Shown here piece by piece: positions 8,760-17,263 of a stretch of DNA of 64,000 nucleotides. The DNA is taken from positions 1 to 64,000 of the forward strand of contig CAZQOI010000003.1 in assembly GCA_964594905.1 (NCBI GenBank). The letters run 5' to 3'. The DNA is from Granulosicoccus sp964594905 (GTDB lineage: Bacteria; Pseudomonadota; Gammaproteobacteria; Granulosicoccales; Granulosicoccaceae). The notes below the pieces were generated by a model. It saw only the letters and a list, made by a program, of their open reading frames with translations. It was not told where the DNA came from and ran no database searches. The position numbers and the translations under genes were made by a program. Every line of letters starts with the position of its first letter. The first letter of the stretch is position 1.

Positions 8760-9547
8760 CAATCACAGGTCCGATCGGGTGGGATGGTCAATTGGCAGGC
8801 CTCGCAGAAGCTCGCGCCTGTTGGCTGCATTTGTTTGTCGATCTCAACGCGATCATCAAACACAAAGCAATCACCTTCCCAGTGTTTGCCGCCAGTACGC
8901 TCAAAATAGTTCAGCACACCCCCCTCGACCTGATAGACCTCTTCAAAACCTCGTTCACGCATCCACGGGCCTGCCTTTTCACAGCGGATTCCGCCGGTGC
9001 AAAAGGTCACAATGGGTTTGTCAGTGCGAAGCTTGCCGTTTTCAAGGGCCTCGTCGATAGCATCCTGGAAATCGCGAAAATGCTTGAGATCCAGATGAGT
9101 TGCGTTGGGGAATCCCCCCGACTCGATCTCGTAGTCATTTCGGGTGTCCAATAGAATGAAGTCACGCTCTTCTTGGATCCAGTCGTCGAGCTTCTCCGGT
9201 GTCATTGATGGCGCAGAAGGTCGGGCCTTGCGCCGGGTGTTGGAGCGCGGTCCGTCAAAGGCAATGATCTCGTGGCGAATGCGTACTTTGAGCTTCGAAA
9301 ACGGAATGCTCTCCGAGCGACTCTCCTTGAGCCAAAGATCAGCGAAGCGAGCATCGCCTTGCAGCAGCTCGCGTACCGCTGTGATCTGCTCCGCTGTGCC
9401 CGTTAATGCCACATTGATGCCCTCATCAGCGAGCAGCACCGTACCCTTCACGCCGATCGTATCCAATCCGCTAAATAGATCTGCCTGCAGAACCGGCAAG
9501 TGATCAAGATCCGTAAACCGGTATCCAGAGATGTTGATATAACGCAT
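8726..9547 (-). CDS. trhO: tRNA uridine(34) hydroxylase-like rhodanese protein TrhO (UPF0176)
   Basis: A 273-residue UPF0176 member. An N-terminal acylphosphatase-like domain (LADEGINVALTG) is followed by a rhodanese domain with active-site loop CTGGIRCEKAG and the partner strand LLDTRNDYEIESGGF. A C-terminal cysteine group (CEACQLTIPPDRTCDC) could bind zinc. TrhO in E. coli performs prephenate-independent hydroxylation of U34 in tRNA. This is the shorter of the two UPF0176 forms, so identical chemistry is inferred. Start ATG at 9547. The 3' end overlaps the methyltransferase gene. Confidence 0.85.
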   Translation of the reverse strand: MRYINISGYRFTDLDHLPVLQADLFSGLDTIGVKGTVLLADEGINVALTGTAEQITAVRELLQGDARFADLWLKESRSESIPFSKLKVRIRHEIIAFDGPRSNTRRKARPSAPSMTPEKLDDWIQEERDFILLDTRNDYEIESGGFPNATHLDLKHFRDFQDAIDEALENGKLRTDKPIVTFCTGGIRCEKAGPWMRERGFEEVYQVEGGVLNYFERTGGKHWEGDCFVFDDRVEIDKQMQPTGASFCEACQLTIPPDRTCDCQSSNTAIDTV

Positions 9548-9710
9548 ATCCGGATTTTACACTCTGGCGATGACGCTAATTATCTCTCCCTGAGCAATTC
9601 TCTGGCTGATAATTAACTGGCGTTTTTCGCACTCTGGTCTATATTCCTGTCATAACGAGAAGTCCACCCACCAACGAGTGGGTATTGGGCAGACAGTAGC
9701 GGGTGAGAAA

Positions 9711-11696
9711 ATGGTTACAAGGGGTTTGCTTAGGGCTGGCTTCGTCGCGCTGGTGTGTGGGTTATCTGCACCGGCTGTGGCCGAATCCGCCATTGATGGT
9801 TCTTCAGCGGGCGACAGCCTTGAGTTGGCCAGATCCGAATTCAAAGCGGCGCGTGCCGCTTTATTGCTCGGCGATGTCGCGACTTTCGATCTAAAGGCTG
9901 CAGCGCTTGAGGATTATATTCTTCACGATCATCTTCGCCTTGAGCGACTGATACACGATTGGCAGAACAGTACCCCCGGCTCTGAAGCTATCAGCGCTCT
10001 CAATGCGTTTGAGCGCGAAGCTGACAATACTTCCTTGACTCGTCGACTGACACGCCATTTACAAAGACGCTTTGCTGCTACAGAACAATGGTCAATGTTT
10101 CTTGGCCTCGGTCAGTCCAGGTTAGCTGCTGGCATGCCATGCACGACTCTTCGTGCGCGTGATGAGCTTGGACAGTTGAATGAGTTTGATGACGCCGCTA
10201 TAGATCTGTGGGTTCAGCCTAAGCAACACGACAAAATTTGTCGTGAGGTGCTGCTCACACTTGAAGAGAACATCACGCCTCCGATATCGGCAATCTGGGA
10301 GCGCATCTACCTCGCGATGGAAAAACGTAAGCCAGAATATGCCGAAGACATGCTGAAGTACCTGGCAACACGAGACCGGAAACCAGTCAAGGCATGGATA
10401 GACGCGCTTAAGGCGCCGCAAAAGCATTTGGAGAGTGCCGCGCTCGACAATGACACCGTCCTTAATCGTCGTATCATTGCCAACCTCGCTGTCGCCTGGT
10501 CACGCGAAGACACGCCCGCAGCCATGGCGCATTGGATGAAAGTGCGTGATCAGTATGCGTTTTACAAGGATCGGTATTACGACACACATCGCGCCATTGC
10601 CATGCGTGGTGCTTATCGTCGATTGCCAAACGCATCTCAATGGCTCGACGCAATTGATGCCAGAGATGATGACCTGGAGCTCAAGGAATGGCGTGTTCGG
10701 ACTTCACTACTCGCTGGTGATTGGGAAGGCGTCGTACAGAGTATCGAACGCTTGCCAGTAGAAGAGCAAGAAGAAGATCATTGGGCCTATTGGCAAGCTC
10801 GAGCCTTGGAAGTGGCGGGCAAGCAAACAGAAGCGGATGCCATCTATGAAGAATTAGCCGACTTACAGTCCTATCATGGCTTCTTGTCAGCTGACCGACT
10901 TGAAAAACCGTACTCGATCAAAGACGAACCGATTACCGCTGAGGATGATGCTTTATTGATGCTCTCGGATACCAAAGCTTTGTTGCGCGCTCGTGAATAT
11001 CACGAGGTTGAGTTAGCCGGTGAAAGTCGACGAGAGTGGAACAATTGGTTACTTGATGATTCGCGAACACCTGATGAGATGGCTCAGGCGGCCGTTCTTG
11101 CTGCGCGTTGGCAGTTGCATGATCGCGCTATCTTCAGTGCTGGTAAGGCCGAGCAGAGGCGGGCGATTTCATTACGTTTTCCAGTCTTGTATCAATCTGA
11201 GGTTGCTGAAGCCGCAACTGAGCACAGCATAGAGCCTGCGTGGATACTAGGTGTCATGCGACGTGAAAGCGCGTATATCCAGGATGTTCAGTCACCTGCA
11301 GGTGCTGTCGGTTTAATGCAGCTGATGCCGCGTACTGCCAAGTATGTGGCTGAGCTTCAGGGTCAGGAGAACTGGCAAGGTGATCTCACTGATGCGGAAA
11401 CCAACATTAGTTTTGGGACGTTTTATCTGCGCCATGTGCTCGACAAGTTTGAAGAGCATCAAGTCTTGGCCACTGCTAGTTATAATGCCGGGCCCCATCG
11501 CGTTGATGCATGGCTACAAGATGAGGTTATGGAAGCTGATCGCTGGATTGATACCATTCCCTTTACCGAAACCCGACGTTATGTCAGAGCAGTATTAGCC
11601 TATACGGCGATCTATGAATGGCATCTGACTGGCGAGGCGCAGAGTATGTTGACCAAGCTCAAGCCTGTTCCTCGATCGGATAAATCTGACGTCTGA
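9711..11696 (+). CDS. slt: soluble lytic murein transglycosylase
   Basis: A periplasmic enzyme of about 661 residues that cleaves the MurNAc-GlcNAc bond with 1,6-anhydro ring formation. It has a signal peptide (LLRAGFVALVCGLSAPAVAE), a long alpha-superhelical U/L region, and a C-terminal SLT domain with the catalytic Glu in GVMRRESAYIQ, then PAGAVGLMQLMPRTA and ATASYNAGPHRV. An upstream GTG at 9678 is in frame, but ATG 9711 puts the signal peptide at the very N terminus and is preferred. It may take part in wall turnover next to division genes elsewhere in the window. Confidence 0.92.
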   Translation: MVTRGLLRAGFVALVCGLSAPAVAESAIDGSSAGDSLELARSEFKAARAALLLGDVATFDLKAAALEDYILHDHLRLERLIHDWQNSTPGSEAISALNAFEREADNTSLTRRLTRHLQRRFAATEQWSMFLGLGQSRLAAGMPCTTLRARDELGQLNEFDDAAIDLWVQPKQHDKICREVLLTLEENITPPISAIWERIYLAMEKRKPEYAEDMLKYLATRDRKPVKAWIDALKAPQKHLESAALDNDTVLNRRIIANLAVAWSREDTPAAMAHWMKVRDQYAFYKDRYYDTHRAIAMRGAYRRLPNASQWLDAIDARDDDLELKEWRVRTSLLAGDWEGVVQSIERLPVEEQEEDHWAYWQARALEVAGKQTEADAIYEELADLQSYHGFLSADRLEKPYSIKDEPITAEDDALLMLSDTKALLRAREYHEVELAGESRREWNNWLLDDSRTPDEMAQAAVLAARWQLHDRAIFSAGKAEQRRAISLRFPVLYQSEVAEAATEHSIEPAWILGVMRRESAYIQDVQSPAGAVGLMQLMPRTAKYVAELQGQENWQGDLTDAETNISFGTFYLRHVLDKFEEHQVLATASYNAGPHRVDAWLQDEVMEADRWIDTIPFTETRRYVRAVLAYTAIYEWHLTGEAQSMLTKLKPVPRSDKSDV

Positions 11697-11825
11697 GCAA
11701 GAGGAGAATCAAGCTCAGGTGCAGTTATGCCGAAAATGTATGAACAAGTGAGTAGGGTTATGGTCCTACAATCAGGTTTGTGGAGAATTGCAGCAGATTG
11801 TTGCAGCCATGCGGTATTTCGAACA

Positions 11826-12113
11826 ATGAAACTTTCAGGATTTGCGGGCTTCACGTGGCAAAAGACGTTGGCCGCCATAACGTTGCTTTTTATAATTGCT
11901 GGCTGCGCTTCTGGTCCGCCGAGCTATCGGACAAATATACAATCTGCTATCGGAGGTCGCGGTAGCGTCAATGTGTTTGAATATCCCGATGGCGTCGTGG
12001 TGCTGAGGGGTTGGCTGGAAGATAGTTATGATCTGCGCGCTGTGGTTCGAGCTGCGAAAAGCGGAGAGGGCGTAAAAAAAGTGATTTCTTATATCTTGAT
12101 ACACCAGGACTGA
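11826..12113 (+). CDS. small lipoprotein with BON-like domain
   Basis: A 95-residue protein with a lipoprotein signal ending LLFIIAGCASG, so Cys about 25 should be lipidated. The mature part (GSVNVFEYPDGVVVLRGWLE ... GVKKVISYILI) resembles one BON repeat, the fold of OsmY-like envelope proteins. ATG 11826 is chosen because the longer in-frame starts would bury the signal sequence. No strong ribosome site is visible. It follows slt by 129 bases. A similar BON lipoprotein lies at 31851. Function unknown; outer-membrane or periplasmic association is inferred. Confidence 0.7.
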   Translation: MKLSGFAGFTWQKTLAAITLLFIIAGCASGPPSYRTNIQSAIGGRGSVNVFEYPDGVVVLRGWLEDSYDLRAVVRAAKSGEGVKKVISYILIHQD

Positions 12114-12168
12114 GTTCCTAATTAGGTGAGTTTTAATTTTGAGCTAGTGCTTAACGGGAACTGTGAAT

Positions 12169-12486
12169 ATGAGCCTGAACGATACAATCAATGACATTAT
12201 CGTCGAACACCTGTCTCCGGCGCGGCTGGATATCGTCAATGAAAGCCATATGCATAACGTTCCGCCGGGTTCAGAAAGTCACTTCAAGGTGACTGTCGTA
12301 ACAGATGGTTTCAACGATATGGGTCTGGTTACTCGGCATAGACAAATCAACAAGCTACTCAGTGAGCTACTAGCCGGTCCCATTCATGCGTTAAGCCTAC
12401 ACACGTTTACGGTAACTGAATGGGAAGCCAAAGGCGAGCAAGTGCCAAAATCGCCACCTTGCCTGGGTGGTTCAAAGCAAGCTTGA
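12169..12486 (+). CDS. bolA: BolA family protein
   Basis: A 105-residue BolA protein. The fold signature is clear: NESHMHNVPPGSESHFKVTVV, then GLVTRHRQINKLLSELL, then LHTFTVTEWE. The conserved histidines that with monothiol glutaredoxin hold a 2Fe-2S cluster are present. It is of the BolA rather than the IbaG type; ibaG is absent from its usual place between mlaB and murA at 57.5 kb. The start may be GTG 12163 or ATG 12169; the ATG is preferred. It converges with the metallophosphoesterase gene and overlaps it by 15 bases. Confidence 0.9.
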   Translation: MSLNDTINDIIVEHLSPARLDIVNESHMHNVPPGSESHFKVTVVTDGFNDMGLVTRHRQINKLLSELLAGPIHALSLHTFTVTEWEAKGEQVPKSPPCLGGSKQA

Positions 12487-14202
12487 GTTATCGATCTCTT
12501 CTTTTAGTAGAAGATGCAAGGCTTTAATAAACACGTTGAAAAATGCCGCATGCGGTTCTAATGCTGCAGGGTCTGGCTCGCTCAAGGTATCGCCCAAGAA
12601 TACATATATTTTTCGATTTCCAGAGCTGATGTAAGCAGTTGCCATTTCACTTGCCTGTCGCATGCAATACCAGTCGGCTATCAGGGTCAACATAGAACAG
12701 CTTACAAAGTCTTGGACTGTTAAATCGTATTTGGCGATTAATCGGCTGAATTCTGTTTTCAATTCGGACGCTAAGGGTTCTTTTATCAAGCCGAACGCGG
12801 GTGGCTGAGACTTAAGCTTTTGCGCAAGCATGAAATAGACTAGATCAACCGTGGTCGTGTACTCAATTTGACAAGCGATACCTTCTGGCCACTCTTTTGG
12901 CAAGTAATGATGTCTGACTCGAGTGCGCATTCTCAGGTACAGGAATTCTCCATACGATGTTGCGTTCAAAGCTGATTCATCTTTGTTGCCGATCGCCTTG
13001 TTTTCCGACTGATAGTATGCAATCAGCTTGGGATTGATAGGCATTTCGCCAATTGCTATTGTTTCTATAAATGAGTTTTGTAGGCTCGGATAAATACACT
13101 TGTAGCAAGCGGGGAATGCTGCCAATGATGGCACTGCGATATCGGAAAGTGTGTGCGCATCAGTCTCATAATGCGTTTCGTTGTTGATATGCAGGTGACC
13201 GCTGAAATGTGTAGTGAGGCCGGCTGCCAGTAAACTTTCAGCAACTGTTGCATCAGGCGTGCGTTTCGCGTCTTCATTGTGACCAAACAAGCGGACATCG
13301 TTCGTTTTATACCGATTGAAATGATCTAATGTCGGGTAATGAGAAAAGGCGTAAAGCTGTTTGCCCAAGAGGTTTGCTCGCGTATTGACATCCCTGATCC
13401 AATCAAGCAAAAAAGGCTTGATGCGCAGCACAGAATTCCAGCCCGCGTCAGAGCTATTCAGGAACGTGTTTTTTTTCAGAGGGCTGGTTTGCCCGTTGCG
13501 CGGTTCAAATACATTGGCATCTATCATGAGTAACCAGATACCGTTATAGGGTTCTACCAGATAGGACGCATCCATCAATGAATGCACTGCTGAGCCATCT
13601 GAACTTCGCGCCTCATACATTCGTGAGGCTGGTGTATCGGATTGGCCGAAAGGTGTCTCCCAGTGAATATATCTGCTTTGTCTGAAATATCCGCAATCTG
13701 CGAAGGGCATCAAGCCTGCGGGTGATCCTTCGCAGTACATCTTCCGAGTTAATATTGATGTGTCGGCCTCGGTTTCTGCAATTTTTGGGTTACTTGTAAC
13801 GAGAACAGTCTTGTCTGGAGTCTTTACAAAGCGGGTTGACTGATGTTTGCCAGCTGGGCCATAAACATCATGATTGCCGGGTGTGGCATAGAACTCCATA
13901 TCGTACTTAAGACGATATTGGCGTAACAAGCTTGCCACACGGTTGCTTGATTCTATCTGCCCGTCGTCGGTGTAGTCGCCCAGTAACACAACATGGTGTA
14001 TGCCGCGTTGTTGAATATCGTTCAGTGCAGTTTTCAGCGCGTCGCAACTTTCATTGAATACTCGTGAAGATTTTCTCGTGTCCTTCCAGCTTCTGAGGGT
14101 TAAGTTTGTACCTTCGATGCAGGTAGAAGCGCCATTGAAATCGCTGTCGATGTCATGCAAGTGTGCATCGGCGATGACTGCGATGGCCGGTAGATCGGTC
14201 AT
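12472..14202 (-). CDS. calcineurin-like metallophosphoesterase, 576 residues
   Basis: A large metallophosphoesterase. The dinuclear metal motifs appear in order: ADAHLHD near the N terminus, LLGDYTDDGQ, TPGNHDVYG, FSHYP and a C-terminal GHLHINN. The first motif DxH and the GNHD motif are intact, so it is likely active. After about residue 380 comes a roughly 190-residue helical region that I do not recognise. No signal peptide is seen, so it appears cytosolic. It diverges from the GT4-deacetylase pair to its right, separated by about 128 bases. Substrate unknown; a phosphoester linked to the glycan region is possible but unproven. Confidence 0.82.
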   Translation of the reverse strand: MTDLPAIAVIADAHLHDIDSDFNGASTCIEGTNLTLRSWKDTRKSSRVFNESCDALKTALNDIQQRGIHHVVLLGDYTDDGQIESSNRVASLLRQYRLKYDMEFYATPGNHDVYGPAGKHQSTRFVKTPDKTVLVTSNPKIAETEADTSILTRKMYCEGSPAGLMPFADCGYFRQSRYIHWETPFGQSDTPASRMYEARSSDGSAVHSLMDASYLVEPYNGIWLLMIDANVFEPRNGQTSPLKKNTFLNSSDAGWNSVLRIKPFLLDWIRDVNTRANLLGKQLYAFSHYPTLDHFNRYKTNDVRLFGHNEDAKRTPDATVAESLLAAGLTTHFSGHLHINNETHYETDAHTLSDIAVPSLAAFPACYKCIYPSLQNSFIETIAIGEMPINPKLIAYYQSENKAIGNKDESALNATSYGEFLYLRMRTRVRHHYLPKEWPEGIACQIEYTTTVDLVYFMLAQKLKSQPPAFGLIKEPLASELKTEFSRLIAKYDLTVQDFVSCSMLTLIADWYCMRQASEMATAYISSGNRKIYVFLGDTLSEPDPAALEPHAAFFNVFIKALHLLLKEEIDNSSLL

Positions 14203-14330
14203 TGAACGAACAACCTCAGTTTGTAGTATTCACGGGTTACCGCGGTTAGTTTATGATACGGCAATATGAGTTGCTCTGGCGCTGCCAATCGTTGTGCCTT
14301 GCGCTGTTAACTCGAGATAATCTGAGCGAC

Positions 14331-15452
14331 GTGACTGAAACAAAAATCGCCTTTTATTCACCATTGAAGCCACCTGATCATGTGGTTCCATCAGGTGATC
14401 GCTTGATGGCTCAGTTACTCATTGATTGCTTGCAAGTTTCTGGCTATAGCGTTGATGTGGTATCCAGGCTGCGTGTTTTTATAAAAGACCCACAGGATCA
14501 TGCTGCAGTTGATGGACTTAAAGAGCAGGCACAATCTGAAATTCATCGGTTAACAGAGCTTTGGGCGAAAGAGGGGCCACCGCTTGCCTGGTTTTGTTAT
14601 CACACGTATTACAAGTCACCTGATCTTATTGGCCCCGCCTTATGTGAAGCATTTGACATCCCCTACGTTACCGCGGAAACAAGTTATTCATCTCGACGAA
14701 CTGAAGGTCTCTGGGGTGCTTGTCAGGATCAGGTAATTCAGGCAGTAAAATGCGCTGCCGTGAATATTTGTTTTACTGAGCGGGACAGGCTCGGTTTAAA
14801 GCAAGCTGCACCATCAGCCAACCTTGCAATGCTTCGTCCGTTCATAGATACGAACTTTTTTACTAAAACAAAAAAATACGTAACAGAGCCTCGTCTGGTT
14901 GCCGTTGCCATGATGCGCGCGGGCGATAAAATGAACAGTTACATCAAATTGGCTGCTGCCTTGAGATTGTTATTGCATTTGCCGTGGCGCTTGTCTGTGA
15001 TTGGTGATGGTCCTTTGCGTGATGATGTGCAAGCACTATTTGCAGACATACCAGCAGACCGAATCATCTGGCATGGCAGGCGAGAGCCAAATGAAATAGC
15101 TGTTGTTTTCGCACAATCGACGCTCTATGTGTGGCCTGGTTGTGGCGAAGCGTATGGTCTTGCCTATCTCGAAGCACAAGCGGCTGGATTGCCAGTTGTT
15201 GCGTTCGATACCGCGGGTGTGCCGGAAGTTGTGGATGGAGGGTACAGCGGGGTGCTGACCACGAACGATGATGAGGAAGCTTACGCAGCGGCGATTGAAA
15301 AATTTCTTGAAAACGAACAGTATTGCGCGCTTCTGTCAAATCAGGCGAGTGCTCATGTTCAGCATAAACATAGTTTTGAGCAGGCCTGCAAAACGTTGAA
15401 CAGCATACTTTATAATTACATCGGGCCAATAAATGAAACATCCAAACAATGA
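14331..15452 (+). CDS. GT4-type glycosyltransferase
   Basis: A GT-B glycosyltransferase of about 373 residues. It starts near KIAFYSPLKPPDHVVPSGDR, has an N-terminal acceptor domain, and a GT4 donor domain with SVIGDGPLRDDV, IIWHGRREPNEI and the nucleotide-sugar motif WPGCGEAYGLAYLEAQAAGLP including the E-x7-E pair. An in-frame ATG exists at 14253, but GTG 14331 places the conserved first strand at the N terminus. No membrane segment is seen. It overlaps the deacetylase gene by four bases, so the two enzymes are made together. Its sugar donor and acceptor are unknown. Confidence 0.83.
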   Translation: MTETKIAFYSPLKPPDHVVPSGDRLMAQLLIDCLQVSGYSVDVVSRLRVFIKDPQDHAAVDGLKEQAQSEIHRLTELWAKEGPPLAWFCYHTYYKSPDLIGPALCEAFDIPYVTAETSYSSRRTEGLWGACQDQVIQAVKCAAVNICFTERDRLGLKQAAPSANLAMLRPFIDTNFFTKTKKYVTEPRLVAVAMMRAGDKMNSYIKLAAALRLLLHLPWRLSVIGDGPLRDDVQALFADIPADRIIWHGRREPNEIAVVFAQSTLYVWPGCGEAYGLAYLEAQAAGLPVVAFDTAGVPEVVDGGYSGVLTTNDDEEAYAAAIEKFLENEQYCALLSNQASAHVQHKHSFEQACKTLNSILYNYIGPINETSKQ

Positions 15453-16207
15453 CTCGTGAGGTGAAAAAACAACTTGTTGATGCATTGGATGCGCGTTCGC
15501 GTTCTGGCTCAGCAGTGCAGTTGTGGTTGCGAGATGATGATGCGGTAGAGCCAACCGTTGCACTTGATCGTTTGCTCATCATGGGGAATCGTTATGCCAT
15601 ACCCATGACGTTGGCGGTTATACCTGCGCTGTCCGGTTCTGCATTGGCAGAGCGTTTGCAATCGGCAGATTCAATTGATAGCGTTACCGTGGCTGTTCAT
15701 GGTTGGGCTCACCAAAACTACGCACCACCAGGTGAGAAAAAGCAAGAACTAGGCTTGCATCGACCAAGCAGTGAAACTCTTGCTGAACTTGATCGAGGTT
15801 ATACCGAACTATCTTTGCGCCACGAGCGACAGTTCGTACCACTTTTAGTACCACCCTGGAACCGTATTGACCCTGCTATCATTTCGGGATTGCCGAGCAT
15901 TGGTTTCAAAGGCCTGTCTACTTTCGGTTCGCAATCGTCCAACGCGATATCCATGATGAACGCCCACGTCGATGTAATCGACTGGAAGGGCTCTCGAGGT
16001 GGTCGAGAATTACACGAGCTGATGGCAGAGTTAGTGACCTTGATCGAAAGCACACTCACTCCGATTGGCATACTGACTCATCACCTCGTGCACGATGAAA
16101 AGGCCTGGCAATTTCTCGAGCAGTTGTTTAGTGTCACATCAACGCATAAGGGCGCTGAATGGTTATCGATTGACAAGCTATTCCCTGACTTATTGCCAAA
16201 TCCATGA
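15449..16207 (+). CDS. NodB-like polysaccharide deacetylase family protein, copy 1
   Basis: A 252-residue divergent carbohydrate esterase 4 relative. I see LWLRDDDAV (metal Asp region), VHGWAHQNYAP (H-x3-H metal pair), VPPWNRI (equivalent of RPPY), AHVDVIDWK and ILTHHLVHDE with a late catalytic histidine. The protein is clearly paralogous to the one at 30121, sharing every motif. There is no signal peptide, so it should act in the cytosol, unlike most peptidoglycan or chitin deacetylases. It is coupled to the GT4 gene upstream and its end overlaps the convergent GT32 gene by 18 bases. Confidence 0.8.
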   Translation: MTREVKKQLVDALDARSRSGSAVQLWLRDDDAVEPTVALDRLLIMGNRYAIPMTLAVIPALSGSALAERLQSADSIDSVTVAVHGWAHQNYAPPGEKKQELGLHRPSSETLAELDRGYTELSLRHERQFVPLLVPPWNRIDPAIISGLPSIGFKGLSTFGSQSSNAISMMNAHVDVIDWKGSRGGRELHELMAELVTLIESTLTPIGILTHHLVHDEKAWQFLEQLFSVTSTHKGAEWLSIDKLFPDLLPNP

Positions 16208-17161
16208 TTTCCAGGCCAGCAGTAAACCTTTATCCTCGATTTGCGCTTGCTTACACCAACGTTCAACATCGGGCAACGACGTAGCCTGAGCCAAGCTGCC
16301 AGCAACAATATCGGCGTCAGCAAGGGTGACAGAACTACCGCGACTGACGAGTGTGAAGATCAAGGGTCCGGTCGCCCACCATGCGGGCGCATCTGGCAAC
16401 ACCTTCATGACATCCCCGAGTACCTTAAGCAGGCGTGAAAACACCGGATGTTCAGGCGGTGTCGCAATCAAGGAGTTGGCCAGTAGCAATCCGCCTTTCC
16501 CGGTATTACGCGGGGTATCCTCCGCCATGGTAGTCAATCCGACCATCGGTAGAAAATCGTGGAAGCTCAGGTCATTACGTGTAGGGTACCAATCACTATC
16601 CAGGTAGATGCCGCCAAGCTTTTCCAGAATAACGTAGCGTGCAACATCAACAGCGCCTGGGAAGTCTCCTTTTGACAGCATGTCCTTGTAAACCGGATTC
16701 TCGTTTAAGCCGAGTTCGTGCAAATTCTGCTCATTCCATAATTGATAGTCATAACCACGTTCCCGAGCGTGAACTTCCCATGCTTTGGTACCCACTGGTG
16801 GCGTATTTTCTCCGATCCAGATCTGATGAATCGTGCGCGGAATCGCCTGTTGATTTACCTTCGTCATGGCCCTGCGTTCCGCGCTTGTAAAGCTCGTCAA
16901 GGCGTTCATCAATTCTGGTGGTGGAACCAGATGAAATTGGTAGCCAATACTGCTTACGGCGTTTTTTTCAGCCTTGGCAAGCTTCAGGAGAGCTGACTGC
17001 AGACGCCGCGGCAGGCCCAGAGATGTGCGATGGCCCAGCAGGTCCGCGTCTGGATCGTTCTTGAGGGCTACCAGAATGTCTCGGGCATCGTTAAACTGCC
17101 CCGATTGGCGCAGCTCGGCAGCGGCCTCTAGCCGGGCATTCAGGCGCTTTTTATCTGACAT
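16190..17161 (-). CDS. GT32-type glycosyltransferase (OCH1/TcdB-like fold)
   Basis: A 323-residue protein. A helical N-terminal part of about 110 residues precedes a GT-A domain beginning IPRTIHQIWIGENTPP, followed by GAVDVARYVILEKLGGIYLDSDWYP (in pieces: the D-x-x-R-Y helix and the DSD metal motif). Both are hallmarks of the DXD-containing sugar transferases of GT32. The end ALLLAWKSWIW-like segment carries the usual tryptophans. It is likely cytosolic and makes a capped surface glycan or glycosylates a protein; neither can be told. It faces the deacetylase gene and diverges from the ABC operon at 17264. Confidence 0.8.
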   Translation of the reverse strand: MSDKKRLNARLEAAAELRQSGQFNDARDILVALKNDPDADLLGHRTSLGLPRRLQSALLKLAKAEKNAVSSIGYQFHLVPPPELMNALTSFTSAERRAMTKVNQQAIPRTIHQIWIGENTPPVGTKAWEVHARERGYDYQLWNEQNLHELGLNENPVYKDMLSKGDFPGAVDVARYVILEKLGGIYLDSDWYPTRNDLSFHDFLPMVGLTTMAEDTPRNTGKGGLLLANSLIATPPEHPVFSRLLKVLGDVMKVLPDAPAWWATGPLIFTLVSRGSSVTLADADIVAGSLAQATSLPDVERWCKQAQIEDKGLLLAWKSWIWQ

Positions 17162-17263
17162 AGTTTTTTCCGACTCATTTAACCAAACTATCAGTTCAGG
17201 CTCATGTTATCGTGCCTTATTTATGTTTCCAGACCGATATGATAGGGAAGTACCGCTCGGCTT

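Noticed and set aside
17170..17263. Firm promoter for the 15-kb train
   Set aside because: A TATGAT hexamer is present at 17238 but no convincing -35 lies 16-18 bases upstream, so it is mentioned only with the gene.
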